From Colivivens sp963594655 (GTDB lineage Bacteria; Bacteroidota; Bacteroidia; Bacteroidales; Bacteroidaceae): DNA of 64,000 nucleotides. Position numbers and translations under genes: made by a program. Location: NCBI GenBank assembly GCA_963594655.1, contig CAVBFD010000001.1, forward strand, positions 1-64,000, read 5' to 3'. Each line of letters begins with the position of its first letter. Within the stretch, counting starts at the first letter, position 1. Positions 8,544-17,688 of this stretch are shown one piece after another. The notes under the pieces were generated by a model. It worked only from the letters and a program-made list of their open reading frames with translations, did not search any database and had not been told where the DNA came from.

Positions 8544-9359
8544 ATGATGACAAAAGCAGTAAAGTGGCTTCTCACAGCAAACATTATAGCCTACCTGATT
8601 GAGATGGTGATGGGTATAAACGGAATCTTCGGACTGTACTATATCGGTGCGCCCGGCTTCCATGTGTACCAGTTTGTGACCTACATGTTCATGCACGGAG
8701 GGTTCATGCACCTGTTCTTCAACATGTTCGCACTGTGGATGTTCGGACGTGTCATAGAAGACACATGGGGGTGGAAACGGTTCCTCGCCTATTACTTCGC
8801 GTGCGGCATCGGTGCGGCTCTGGTGCAGGAGGCTGGACAACTCCTGGGACTAATCTCGCCCTATTCGATGACCGTGGGGGCCAGTGGGGCTGTCTACGGC
8901 ATCCTCTTGGCTTTCGGTATGCTCTACCCGAACGAGAGGCTGTTCATCATCCCCATCCCGATTCCCATCAAGGCAAAGTACTTCGTTATAGGATACGCAG
9001 CCATAGAGCTGTTTGAGGGAATGGCGTCGTCCGACGGTGTGGCCCACTTCGCCCACCTCGGTGGAATGTTGTTCGGTTTACTGCTCATACTCTACTGGAA
9101 GAAGAAGGCGCGTCGCACGTCCTACTTCACTTCGAGCAGCACTTCGTCGAAATTAAAATGGAGAACCATCTCCACCCGTCCGTACACGAGCGGTGAGTAC
9201 AACAAGAACGAACACAGTCAGGACTATGAGTTCAACGCTCAGAAGAGGGAGCGGAACAACGAGATAGACCGTATCCTCGACAAGATACGCAAGAGCGGAT
9301 ACGACCAACTGACCGACGAGGAGAAGAAACGGTTGTTTGACGCGGGCGACAATAAGTAG
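8544..9359 (+). CDS. Rhomboid-family intramembrane serine protease
   Basis: This 271-residue membrane protein has about six hydrophobic segments within residues 1-185. The catalytic serine motif GASG (Ser114) and catalytic His171 in HFAHLGG are present, along with the HGGFMHLFFNM block (about 51-61) that shapes the active site. Rhomboids cleave membrane-anchored proteins within the bilayer. The tail (about 190-271) is hydrophilic and charged, ending in a segment (NEIDRILDKIRKSGYDQLTD) that is commonly found at the C-terminus of Bacteroidetes rhomboids. It lies in a run of plus-strand genes, 35 bases after the MG2-domain gene and 26 before the EEP-family gene. The substrate is unknown. Confidence 0.93.
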   Translation: MMTKAVKWLLTANIIAYLIEMVMGINGIFGLYYIGAPGFHVYQFVTYMFMHGGFMHLFFNMFALWMFGRVIEDTWGWKRFLAYYFACGIGAALVQEAGQLLGLISPYSMTVGASGAVYGILLAFGMLYPNERLFIIPIPIPIKAKYFVIGYAAIELFEGMASSDGVAHFAHLGGMLFGLLLILYWKKKARRTSYFTSSSTSSKLKWRTISTRPYTSGEYNKNEHSQDYEFNAQKRERNNEIDRILDKIRKSGYDQLTDEEKKRLFDAGDNK

Positions 9360-9385
9360 GCAACTGAAAACAGACGGACGAGGGG

Positions 9386-10471
9386 ATGAAAACGGTATGG
9401 AACATACTTCTGTGGGTACTGTCGGCACTCAACGTGGCGGTGACCGGCGCGATGGCCGTATGCACCTATTCGGTGTACCTGCCGCCACACACCTATCCCA
9501 ACTGGTCGTACCTCGGCATGGTCATGCCCCTGTTCCTCGTGGCCACCATCCTGTTCATACCCGTGTGGGTCATACTCAGATGGAAACGCTGTCTGATAAG
9601 TGTCGTGGGCATTGCAGTCTGCTGGAACGGCATACGCGACTTCTGTCCGGTAAACATCATGCAGGGAGAACCGGAGGGGAAGACCCTGAGGGTCATGTCG
9701 TACAACGTTTACTCGTTCCTCAACTACAACAGTGGAAAGAAAGATATTGCCGGCTATATTGCCGGTTGTGGAGCCGACATCGTGTGTCTGCAGGAAGTGT
9801 CTACCATAAGGCAGGTGCAACTCTACGACCAGTTGAAAGCCGCTTACCCGTACATAGAGGTGGGGGTCTCCGAGGAAAGCAACTGCGCCTTACTCTCTGT
9901 ATACCCCATCCTGTCCATCAGTTCCGTTGACCTCAACTCACTGTCCGCCAGCTGTTATTTCTACGATGTGCTTATAGGGACAGACACTGTGAAGGTTATA
10001 AACTGCCATCTGGAGTCGTATAACCTTGACGACGAGGACAAGCAGATGTACAAGGATATGATAAGGAACTCCAATCCGCTGACCGAGACCGACGGAGTGG
10101 ACGCGTATGACATGCAGGACAGTTTCCTGTGGCTCGGAGGCAAACTGGCGAAAGCCAACTCCATCCGTTCGCTGCAGGCCGACACCATAGCGTCCCTCAT
10201 AGACCAGATCCCGAACAAGTACGTCATCATGTGCGGAGACTTCAACGACTCGCCCTTGTCCTATGTCCACAAGACATTAACACGCAAGTTGAAAGACGCC
10301 TATACCGAATCGGGCAACGGCCCCGGTTCGACTTATAACCGCAACGGCATGTATTTCCGGATTGACAACATCATTATAAGCGACGGTTTCAATTCGTTTG
10401 GTGCAAAAGTGGACAAAACAATATATGAAAGCGACCATTATCCCATATTTTGCACACTCGAAATGTTGTAA
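9386..10471 (+). CDS. Membrane-anchored endonuclease/exonuclease/phosphatase family protein
   Basis: The 361-residue protein starts with three hydrophobic segments (about residues 1-28, 36-62 and 66-85), followed by an EEP (DNase I-like) domain. Catalytic motifs are visible: MSYNVYSF, IVCLQEVS (metal-binding Glu), MCGDFNDSP (Asp/Asn pair) and the terminal ESDHYPIF (Asp-His). EEP members hydrolyse phosphodiester or phosphomonoester bonds in nucleic acids, phospholipids or inositol phosphates; the substrate cannot be told here. It follows the rhomboid gene closely, and secDF follows with its own promoter. Confidence 0.88.
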   Translation: MKTVWNILLWVLSALNVAVTGAMAVCTYSVYLPPHTYPNWSYLGMVMPLFLVATILFIPVWVILRWKRCLISVVGIAVCWNGIRDFCPVNIMQGEPEGKTLRVMSYNVYSFLNYNSGKKDIAGYIAGCGADIVCLQEVSTIRQVQLYDQLKAAYPYIEVGVSEESNCALLSVYPILSISSVDLNSLSASCYFYDVLIGTDTVKVINCHLESYNLDDEDKQMYKDMIRNSNPLTETDGVDAYDMQDSFLWLGGKLAKANSIRSLQADTIASLIDQIPNKYVIMCGDFNDSPLSYVHKTLTRKLKDAYTESGNGPGSTYNRNGMYFRIDNIIISDGFNSFGAKVDKTIYESDHYPIFCTLEML

Positions 10472-10494
10472 ACCTAAAAAAATCACTATCTTTG
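10466..10494 (+). promoter_or_regulatory. Promoter for secDF
   Basis: TTG (10466-10468), 18 bases, TATCTTTG (10487-10494). It overlaps the end of the upstream EEP gene and would start transcription about 90 bases before secDF. Confidence 0.65.
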
Positions 10495-10504
10495 CCATTT
10501 GTTA

Positions 10505-10540
10505 CGCAGCGACTGCGCCAATGACCGCCTCCGTAGAGGC
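10505..10540 (+). other. Two small hairpins in the secDF leader
   Basis: CGCAG-cga-CTGCG (10505-10517) and GCCTC-cgta-GAGGC (10527-10540), the second followed by AAAAAA. They lie at the predicted 5' end of the secDF mRNA. A role in regulation or mRNA stability is only inferred. Confidence 0.4.
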
Positions 10541-10593
10541 AAAAAACCAATAAATGAATGAAAGAATAAATTATAAATCATCAATTATCAACA

Positions 10594-13500
10594 ATGCAAA
10601 ACAAAGGATTTGTTAAGTTCTTAGCCATTGCGCTAACACTTATCTGCATCTTCTATCTGTCGTTCTCGGCTGTGACCAGCTACGTGGACAACAAGGCATC
10701 AGAGATGGAAGAGAAGGAAGCAGAACTTTACTTGGATTCGCTGAACTCGAATCCGTTCTATTTGGGACTCTACAACCTGAAGCAATGTCGTGAAACCGCC
10801 ATCGGTCTCGGTCTTGACCTGAAGGGCGGTATGAACGTGATTCTTGAGGTGTCCGTTCCAGATGTGGTAAAGGCACTTGCCGATTACAGTACTGACACTC
10901 TCTTCGTGCAGTCTCTCAACGAGGCGCAGAAACAGGCGAGCGAGAGCCAGGGCGACTTTATCTCACTTTTTGTCAAAACCTACAGGAAGAACGCTCCGAA
11001 CGCCAATCTGGCGCAGTTGTTCTCCACATCTAAGCTGAAGGGCAAGATCAACCCCAACAGCTCTGACAGTCAGATTGAGAAAGTGCTGCACAAGGAAATC
11101 GACGAGGCGGTAGACAACTCGTTCGTGGTTCTCCGCGCCCGTATCGACCGCTTCGGTGTAGTTCAGCCCAACATCCAGAAGGTGGAGGGACAGTCAGGCC
11201 GTATCATGGTGGAACTCCCTGGTATCAAGGAGCCGGAACGTGTGCGTAAACTCCTGCAAGGAAGCGCGAGCCTTGAGTTCTGGGAGACATACGACAACGA
11301 CGCGGTACTTCCGTATCTCAGTCAGTTGAACTCCGCCCTGCGCGACGGCAAGGTCGTTGAGGAGACCGCTGAGGCTACTGAGGACACTACTGCGGTAGAG
11401 GTGGCTGAGGCAAGTGAAGTTGTGGAGGACACCACCGCCACAGAAGAAAAGAAGGAAGAGAACATCCTCGCCCAGGTAACATCCGGCGACCAACCGAAGG
11501 CTGGCAACAAGCTGACCGACGAGAAGGAACTTGAAAAGGCGAAGGCGGAGAACCCACTCTTCTCTATCCTGCAGGTTATCAACGGCAGGGCAGGTTGCGC
11601 TGTGGGTTATGCGCTCGCATCTGACACAGCGGAAATCAACCGTTTGGTAACAGGCGAGATTTCAAAGCAGATTCTTCCTACCGACCTCTCACTCAAGTGG
11701 GGTGTGAAGGCTGAGGACAAGGCAGGAAAGGTGTTCACCCTTTATGCCATACGTGAGACAGGACAGAGCGGACGCGCTCCGATAGAGGGCGACGTGGTGA
11801 CTGAAGCCAAGGATGCCTTCGACCAGAACAACCGTCCTTGTGTCACCATGAAGATGAATACGGAAGGCGCGCGCAAGTGGGCCGCACTCACCGAGAGGAG
11901 TATCAACCACTGTGTGGCCATCGTGCTTGACGGGGTTGTGTACAGTGCGCCTAACGTGAAAAACAAGATTGACGGCGGAAGCACGGAGATTACAGGTAAC
12001 TTCACGGCAAGTGACACCAAAGACCTTGCCAACGTGCTTCAGTCGGGTAAGATGCCTGCCCCAATCCAGATTGTGCAGGAAGACATCGTGGGTCCGTCCC
12101 TCGGCCAGGAGTCCATCAACGCCGGTTTCATATCCTTCATCATCGCCTTCGTCATACTTATGGTTTACATGTGCGTGATGTACGGATTCCGTGCTGGTAT
12201 GGTAGCCAACACGGCCCTGCTGCTCAACTTCTTCTTCACCCTCGGAATACTGACGTCGCTGCAAGCCGCGCTTACAATGTCGGGTATTGCCGGTATGGTA
12301 CTTACACTGGGTATGGCGGTCGATGCCAACGTGCTTATTTATGAACGTACCAAGGAAGAGTTGAAAGCCGGCAAGAACCTCAAGAACGCTGTGTCCGCAG
12401 GTTACAGCAACGCATTCTCAGCAATCTTCGACTCCAACCTCACATCCATAATCACAGGTGTCATCCTCTTCTACTTCGGAACAGGACCTATCAAGGGATT
12501 CGCCACGACACTCATCATCGGTATCATCTGCTCATTCTTCACCGCTGTATGGTTGACCCATATCTGCTATGAGCATTTCTTCAAGAACGACAAGTGGCTG
12601 GACCTCACATTCTCCACTTCTTTATCCAACGCGATTTTCCGCAAGACAAACTTCAACTTCATGGGATACTACAAGAAGTCGTTCACTGTCTTCGGTATCA
12701 TCATTGCGGTAAGCATCGTCTCACTGGGCATACGTGGACTGAGCCAGTCCATCGACTTCACCGGAGGACGCAACTACAAGGTTGAGTTCGCCAAGGAGGT
12801 AGTGCCTGAGGACGTGGCCAGGGTACTCTCTGAGAACCTTCAGGAGAAAGCGGAGTCTGACGACAACATAAGCAACAAGGTGACAACACAGGTCATCGCC
12901 ATAGGTACTGACAACAAGATGGTTCGTATCTCAACCAACTACCGCATCAACGACAGCGGTCAGGAGGTTGACGCTGAGATTGAGGAGGTGATTTACCGCA
13001 CACTGGTTGACAACGGAATGATTGACAAGAGCGTCAGCCTTGAGCAGTTCATCGACCGTGAAAACCGTGAGGGCGGTTCGATTATCAGTTCCCAGAAGGT
13101 GGGTCCGTCCATCGCTGAGGACATCACTTACGGAGCCATCTGGTCCGTCATTCTCGCCCTCATCGCCATCTTCCTCTATATCCTTGTGAGATTCCGCAAT
13201 GTGGCGTTCTCCATCGGATCGGTTGTGGCGTTGGCAGTGGATACGATACTTATCCTCGGAGTCTACTCGCTCTGCTACGGCTGGATAGGGTTCTCGTTGG
13301 AGATTGACCAGACCTTCATCGGCGCTATCCTGACCGTCATCGGTTACTCCATCAACGACAAGGTGGTCATCTTCGACCGTATACGTGAGGAGATAGGACT
13401 CTACCCGAACCGTGACAGGCAGACGCTGTTCAACTACTCACTGAACGCGACCCTCACACGTACAATCAACACTTCATGCAGTACACTTATCGTGCTGCTC

Positions 13501-13680
13501 TGTATCTTCTTCTTCGGAGGTGACAGCATCCGCAGTTTCTCATTCGCCATGAGTCTCGGTGTCATCTTCGGTACATGTTCATCACTCTTCATCGCAGCGC
13601 CTATAGCTTACATTGTGCTGGGACGTAAGATTAAGGAACACAATGCAGCGGAAGCGGCAGAGACTGTAGCGACAAAGTAA
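10594..13680 (+). CDS. secDF: Fused protein translocase subunit SecDF
   Basis: SecD and SecF use the proton gradient to help pull exported proteins through SecYEG. This 1028-residue fusion has an N-terminal membrane helix (residues 9-27), the D1 motif LGLDLKGGMNVILEV (about 70-84), the periplasmic domain, and the SecD membrane block with GMAVDANVLIYERTKEE. The SecF half begins near residue 690 (SIDFTGGRNYKVEF) and has GYSINDKVVIFDRIREE. The fusion is normal in Bacteroidetes. Residues about 250-290 form an unusual Glu/Ala/Thr/Val-rich low-complexity insert within the periplasmic part. It has its own promoter, a leader with hairpins, and a strong terminator downstream. Confidence 0.97.
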   Translation: MQNKGFVKFLAIALTLICIFYLSFSAVTSYVDNKASEMEEKEAELYLDSLNSNPFYLGLYNLKQCRETAIGLGLDLKGGMNVILEVSVPDVVKALADYSTDTLFVQSLNEAQKQASESQGDFISLFVKTYRKNAPNANLAQLFSTSKLKGKINPNSSDSQIEKVLHKEIDEAVDNSFVVLRARIDRFGVVQPNIQKVEGQSGRIMVELPGIKEPERVRKLLQGSASLEFWETYDNDAVLPYLSQLNSALRDGKVVEETAEATEDTTAVEVAEASEVVEDTTATEEKKEENILAQVTSGDQPKAGNKLTDEKELEKAKAENPLFSILQVINGRAGCAVGYALASDTAEINRLVTGEISKQILPTDLSLKWGVKAEDKAGKVFTLYAIRETGQSGRAPIEGDVVTEAKDAFDQNNRPCVTMKMNTEGARKWAALTERSINHCVAIVLDGVVYSAPNVKNKIDGGSTEITGNFTASDTKDLANVLQSGKMPAPIQIVQEDIVGPSLGQESINAGFISFIIAFVILMVYMCVMYGFRAGMVANTALLLNFFFTLGILTSLQAALTMSGIAGMVLTLGMAVDANVLIYERTKEELKAGKNLKNAVSAGYSNAFSAIFDSNLTSIITGVILFYFGTGPIKGFATTLIIGIICSFFTAVWLTHICYEHFFKNDKWLDLTFSTSLSNAIFRKTNFNFMGYYKKSFTVFGIIIAVSIVSLGIRGLSQSIDFTGGRNYKVEFAKEVVPEDVARVLSENLQEKAESDDNISNKVTTQVIAIGTDNKMVRISTNYRINDSGQEVDAEIEEVIYRTLVDNGMIDKSVSLEQFIDRENREGGSIISSQKVGPSIAEDITYGAIWSVILALIAIFLYILVRFRNVAFSIGSVVALAVDTILILGVYSLCYGWIGFSLEIDQTFIGAILTVIGYSINDKVVIFDRIREEIGLYPNRDRQTLFNYSLNATLTRTINTSCSTLIVLLCIFFFGGDSIRSFSFAMSLGVIFGTCSSLFIAAPIAYIVLGRKIKEHNAAEAAETVATK

Positions 13681-13697
13681 TCAATAACACCAAACCT

Positions 13698-13733
13698 AAA
13701 AGAGGATGATCCATTGCGGCCATCCTCTTTTTT
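13698..13733 (+). terminator. Rho-independent terminator after secDF
   Basis: AAAAGAGGATG (13698-13708) pairs with CATCCTCTTTT (13721-13731) across a 12-base loop, ending in a T run. It separates secDF from ddh. Confidence 0.85.
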
Positions 13734-13750
13734 AATCCAAAGACAAGAAA

Positions 13751-14635
13751 ATGATAAAAGTAGCAATCGTAGGGTTCGGCAATATCGGCAAGTACGCGCT
13801 TGAGGCTATCGAAGCCGCACCCGACATGGAATGTGCGGGAATAGTGCGCCGCAAGGTGGACGAGCCGTTTATCAACGGATACAAGGCTGTGACCGACATC
13901 AGGGAACTGGGGAAAGTGGACGTGTCTATCCTCGCCACACCGACTCGTAAGGTGGAGGAACACGCGAAGGAATGTCTTGCGCTCGGCATCAACACCGTGG
14001 ACAGTTTCGACATTCACACACAGATTGTGGACCTGCGCCGCAGTCTGGACGCGGAGGCAAAGCGACACGGGGCTGTCAGTGTCATCAGTGCCGGTTGGGA
14101 CCCGGGAAGTGACTCCATCGTACGTACACTGATGGAAAGTCTCGCCCCCAAGGGAATCAGTTACACCAACTTCGGTCCCGGCCGTTCCATGGGACACTCC
14201 GTTGCCGTACGCGCCATTGAAGGTGTACGAGACGCACTCTCCATGACCATCCCCGTAGGAACCGGTATTCACCGCCGCATGGTTTATGTGGAACTAGAGG
14301 ACGGAGCTGACTTCAAGAAGGTGGAGGCAGCCATCAAGGCCGACACCTATTTCGTGAACGACGAGACCCACGTGATGCAGGTGGCGAGTGTGGACGCTCT
14401 CAATGATGTGGGACACGGAGTAAACCTCGTGCGCAAGGGTGTGTCGGGCAAGACCCACAACCAACTTTTCGAGTTCGACATGAAAATCAACAATCCGGCA
14501 CTTACGGCGCAGGTACTGGTGAACGTAGCCCGCGCGTCGCTCAAACAACAGCCGGGAGCGTACACCATGATAGAGATTCCGGTAATCGACATGCTTCCGG
14601 GTGACAGAGAGGACATCATACGCCATCTCGTGTAA
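13751..14635 (+). CDS. ddh: meso-Diaminopimelate D-dehydrogenase
   Basis: The enzyme catalyses the one-step NADPH-dependent amination of tetrahydrodipicolinate to meso-diaminopimelate, for lysine and peptidoglycan precursor synthesis. The 294-residue length is close to family members. The N-terminus VAIVGFGNIGKYALEAI is a dinucleotide-binding fold; SAGWDPGSDSIVRTL and NFGPGRSMGHSVAVRAI are signature blocks of DAP dehydrogenases, as is HNQLFEFDMKINNPALTAQ near residues 236-254. It is flanked by terminators on both sides and appears to be a single-gene unit; no separate promoter element is obvious in the 17 bases after the upstream terminator. Confidence 0.95.
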   Translation: MIKVAIVGFGNIGKYALEAIEAAPDMECAGIVRRKVDEPFINGYKAVTDIRELGKVDVSILATPTRKVEEHAKECLALGINTVDSFDIHTQIVDLRRSLDAEAKRHGAVSVISAGWDPGSDSIVRTLMESLAPKGISYTNFGPGRSMGHSVAVRAIEGVRDALSMTIPVGTGIHRRMVYVELEDGADFKKVEAAIKADTYFVNDETHVMQVASVDALNDVGHGVNLVRKGVSGKTHNQLFEFDMKINNPALTAQVLVNVARASLKQQPGAYTMIEIPVIDMLPGDREDIIRHLV

Positions 14636-14681
14636 AGACCGTCACTCCTTATATATAATAGGGAATGACAGGCATATCATG

Positions 14682-14725
14682 ACAAGTGTGGGAAAACGGT
14701 GAAAACCGTCCCGCACTTGTTTTTG
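14682..14725 (+). terminator. Rho-independent terminator after ddh
   Basis: ACAAGTGtGGGA...CGGT pairs with ACCGTCCCGCACTTGT (small AAA bulge), followed by TTTTTGT. Confidence 0.75.
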
Positions 14726-14803
14726 TCTATATATCCGACAGCAACAAAACGGAGTCCCGGAGAAGAAAAAACAGACGGATTCGCAAAAAATCGATTAAAA
14801 TGT

Positions 14804-14834
14804 TTTGCCGTTATGGATTAATGCTTTATCTTTG
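14804..14834 (+). promoter_or_regulatory. Promoter for the small exported protein
   Basis: TTTG (14804-14807), exactly 19 bases, TATCTTTG (14827-14834): a full match to the Bacteroidetes housekeeping promoter. Confidence 0.8.
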
Positions 14835-14897
14835 CCGTGGATTATAGTCCAGTATAACGATTGAATGAACAATAACAAATAAAAATAAGAATTGTAT

Positions 14898-15575
14898 ATG
14901 AAGAAAATCTTACTTTCGCTTGCTGCATTGGTTGCCGCCGTATCAATGGAAGCACAGACCAACAGCCTTTATATCAAGGTTGGTGAGTCAGAGACCAAAT
15001 CAAAGATTCCTGTAAACATCTATATGACAAACGAAGCCAGCATCATCGGCTTGCAGGCAAGTTACGCCCTTCCCATCGGACTGACTAAGGAGAACTCCAT
15101 CTACGACAATGACAACAAGGAGTATGTCGCACTGAACAGCGAACGTTGCGCCAGCGAGTTCTCAAAGTACAAGGTGGAGATGTTCACCAACTCAAAGCCA
15201 AATGACCTGCTCCTCTCAGTTACAGCGGGAGCGAATGAGACATCAATTGCCGCAGGTGACGGTCTGATTGGTACGTTCTACTTCGACGGCAGTTCATTGG
15301 CTGACGGCACATACGAGGTGGCACAGTACACAGCCACAATCTTCCCAAGTGCGACTCAGCGTATAGACATCGACAGCCGCACTACAAGCGATGATGACCT
15401 CAAGGCGTCATTCACCATCAGCGACGGTAAGGTGATAGGTACAGCTACAGGCATCAACGGCATTATCTCGGCCGATGAGGCGGCAGACGGCATCTACAAC
15501 ATCGCAGGTCAGCGTCTGAACACTCTACAGAAAGGTCTGAACATCATTGACGGCAAGAAAGTATTCGTTAAGTAA
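14898..15575 (+). CDS. Small exported protein with Prevotella-type C-terminal tail
   Basis: From the Met at 14898 the protein has 225 residues, with a signal peptide (KKILLSLAALVAAVSMEAQ). The body (about 20-175) looks like one beta-rich domain, perhaps cohesin-like or immunoglobulin-like; it contains GLQASYALPIGL and GDGLIGTFYFDGSSLADGTY, the latter reminiscent of cohesin-type strands. The tail reads GINGIISADEAADGIYNIAG followed by QRL and GLNIIDGKKVFVK, a pattern I recognise from the ends of many secreted Prevotella proteins. It may act as a secretion or anchoring signal, but that is inference. It is a single gene between its own promoter and terminator, so it is probably well expressed. 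Function unknown. Confidence 0.78.
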   Translation: MKKILLSLAALVAAVSMEAQTNSLYIKVGESETKSKIPVNIYMTNEASIIGLQASYALPIGLTKENSIYDNDNKEYVALNSERCASEFSKYKVEMFTNSKPNDLLLSVTAGANETSIAAGDGLIGTFYFDGSSLADGTYEVAQYTATIFPSATQRIDIDSRTTSDDDLKASFTISDGKVIGTATGINGIISADEAADGIYNIAGQRLNTLQKGLNIIDGKKVFVK

Positions 15576-15603
15576 CCGTCATTCCAATAATATCAACCGG
15601 TAT

Positions 15604-15634
15604 AAAGCCTGGGACCCGAACGGTCTCAGGCTTT
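15604..15634 (+). terminator. Rho-independent terminator
   Basis: AAAGCCTGGGACC (15604-15616) pairs with GGTCTCAGGCTTT (15622-15634) with one G-T pair and a 5-base loop, just after the small exported protein. Confidence 0.75.
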
Positions 15635-15717
15635 GCTGTTGTTGCACAAACCGGGTTCATGTAATAGAGCCAAAAGTCCGTGTGAGGTGAATATTGAGCG
15701 TTAAACACGTTTATTAT

Positions 15718-15748
15718 TTTGTAATATCGGGGAAAAGCCGTATTTTTG
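15718..15748 (+). promoter_or_regulatory. Promoter for dxs-trkA-trkH
   Basis: TTTG (15718-15721), exactly 19 bases, TATTTTTG (15741-15748), 23 bases before the dxs start. Confidence 0.8.
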
Positions 15749-15771
15749 CAGATTAAGAACAAGAATCGTAT

Positions 15772-17688
15772 ATGACTCTACAAAATAAAGGATTCACACT
15801 CCTGTCGAAGATAGAATACCCACAAGACCTGAGGAAACTGGAAGTGAAACAGTTGCCCCAGTTGTGCGAGGAGATTCGTCAGGACATCATAGAGGAACTG
15901 TCCGTCAATCCCGGGCATCTCGCGTCAAGTCTGGGAGCAGTGGAGATTATCGTGGCGTTACACTATGTGTTCAATACACCCGACGACCGGCTGGTATGGG
16001 ACGTGGGGCATCAGGCATACGCACACAAGATACTCACAGGGCGTAAGGACAGGTTCAGCACCAACAGGAAATTCCACGGACTGAAACCGTTCCCCTTCCC
16101 CTCAGAGAGTGTCTATGACTCGTTCTGTTGCGGACACGCCTCCAACTCCATCTCGGCGGCTTTGGGTATGGCGGTGGCAGCCAAACGGCAGGGACTCGAC
16201 CGCAGGGTTGTGGCTGTGATTGGTGACGGGGCGATGAGCGGAGGTCTGGCGTTCGAGGGACTCAACAACGTGTCCAGTACCCCCAACGATATGCTCATCA
16301 TCCTCAACGACAACAACATGTCGATTGACAAGAGTGTGGGAGGCATGAGACAGTACCTGCTCAAGCTCACCACCAACAGTACATACAACAACCTCAGATA
16401 CAAGGCTTCGCTCAAACTCTACGAGTGGGGCATACTGAATGACAGGCGAAAGAAGGGACTCATACGGTTTCACAACAGTCTCAAGTCGCTCCTGACTCGC
16501 CAACAGAACATCTTCGAGGGACTTGACATCCGTTACTTCGGACCGGCCGACGGACATGACGTGAAAGAACTGGTAAGGATTCTCCGTGCCGTCAAGGACA
16601 TGAAAGGACCGAAGATTCTCCATCTGCATACAGTCAAGGGCAAGGGCTACGCTCCTGCGGAACAGAACGCCACACTATGGCACGCTCCGGGCAAGTTCGA
16701 CTACGAATCCGGTGAACGCCTCGAATGTGACTGTGACACGCCCCGGCCGCCCAAGTACCAGGACGTGTTCGGACAGACACTGCTGGAGTTGGCACAGCGG
16801 AACGACCGTATCGTGGGAGTGACCCCGGCGATGCCTACCGGTTGTTCCATGGATATCATGATGAAGGCGATGCCCGACCGCACCTTCGACGTGGGGATTG
16901 CCGAGGGACATGCGGTCACTTTCTCAGGCGGCATGGCCAAGGACGGACTGACTCCCTTCTGCAACATCTATTCGTCATTCAGTCAGCGGGCTTACGACAA
17001 CCTCATCCATGATGCGGCCATCATGAACCTCAACCTCGTGCTTTGCCTCGACAGGGCTGGCATTGTCGGAGAGGACGGTCCCACGCACCACGGTGCGTTC
17101 GACATGGCTTTCCTCCGTCCCATACCGAACCTCACCATCGCCTCGCCATACGACGAGAGAGAGTTGCGCAAACTGATGTACACCGCCCAACTGCCCGGTA
17201 AAGGCACTTTCGTCATACGCTATCCACGTGGTTGCGGGTCTATCATAGACTGGCGCTGCCCGTTCGAGGAGATACCTGTTGGCAAGGGACGCAAGATTAA
17301 GGACGGCAATGACGTGGCGGTACTCACCATCGGTCCTATAGGTATGGAAGCCGCCAAGGCCATCGTCATGGCTGAGATGAACGCCATGAACCGGGGGAAG
17401 CGACTGAGTGTGGCACACTATGATATGCGGTTCCTCAAACCGATTGACACCGAGATACTCAAGGAGGTGTGCGAGAGGTTCGACTATGTAGTCACCGTCG
17501 AGGACGGTGTCCTCAACGGTGGTTTCGGAAGTGCGGTGGCAGAATATGTCAACGACAACGGATACGGAACGAGGATACGACGTATGGGTATCCCCGATGA
17601 ATTCGTGGAACACGGTTCCATCAGTGAACTGAGGAAACTGATACATCTGGACGCAGACTCCATCTGTAAAGCCATAGAAGAAAAATGA
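15772..17688 (+). CDS. dxs: 1-Deoxy-D-xylulose-5-phosphate synthase
   Basis: Dxs is the first enzyme of the MEP isoprenoid pathway; it joins pyruvate and glyceraldehyde 3-phosphate using thiamine diphosphate. The protein has 638 residues, the family's usual length. The N-terminal domain has DVGHQAYAHKILTGRKD and the ThDP motif GDGAMSGGLAFEGLNN (about 152-167) ending in NDNNMSID. The central domain has DVGIAEGHAVTFSGGMA (about 373-389) with the catalytic Glu, and LDRAGIVGEDGPTHHGAFD. Its stop overlaps the trkA start by four bases (ATGA), which suggests coupled translation with an apparently unrelated potassium transporter. Confidence 0.97.
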   Translation: MTLQNKGFTLLSKIEYPQDLRKLEVKQLPQLCEEIRQDIIEELSVNPGHLASSLGAVEIIVALHYVFNTPDDRLVWDVGHQAYAHKILTGRKDRFSTNRKFHGLKPFPFPSESVYDSFCCGHASNSISAALGMAVAAKRQGLDRRVVAVIGDGAMSGGLAFEGLNNVSSTPNDMLIILNDNNMSIDKSVGGMRQYLLKLTTNSTYNNLRYKASLKLYEWGILNDRRKKGLIRFHNSLKSLLTRQQNIFEGLDIRYFGPADGHDVKELVRILRAVKDMKGPKILHLHTVKGKGYAPAEQNATLWHAPGKFDYESGERLECDCDTPRPPKYQDVFGQTLLELAQRNDRIVGVTPAMPTGCSMDIMMKAMPDRTFDVGIAEGHAVTFSGGMAKDGLTPFCNIYSSFSQRAYDNLIHDAAIMNLNLVLCLDRAGIVGEDGPTHHGAFDMAFLRPIPNLTIASPYDERELRKLMYTAQLPGKGTFVIRYPRGCGSIIDWRCPFEEIPVGKGRKIKDGNDVAVLTIGPIGMEAAKAIVMAEMNAMNRGKRLSVAHYDMRFLKPIDTEILKEVCERFDYVVTVEDGVLNGGFGSAVAEYVNDNGYGTRIRRMGIPDEFVEHGSISELRKLIHLDADSICKAIEEK

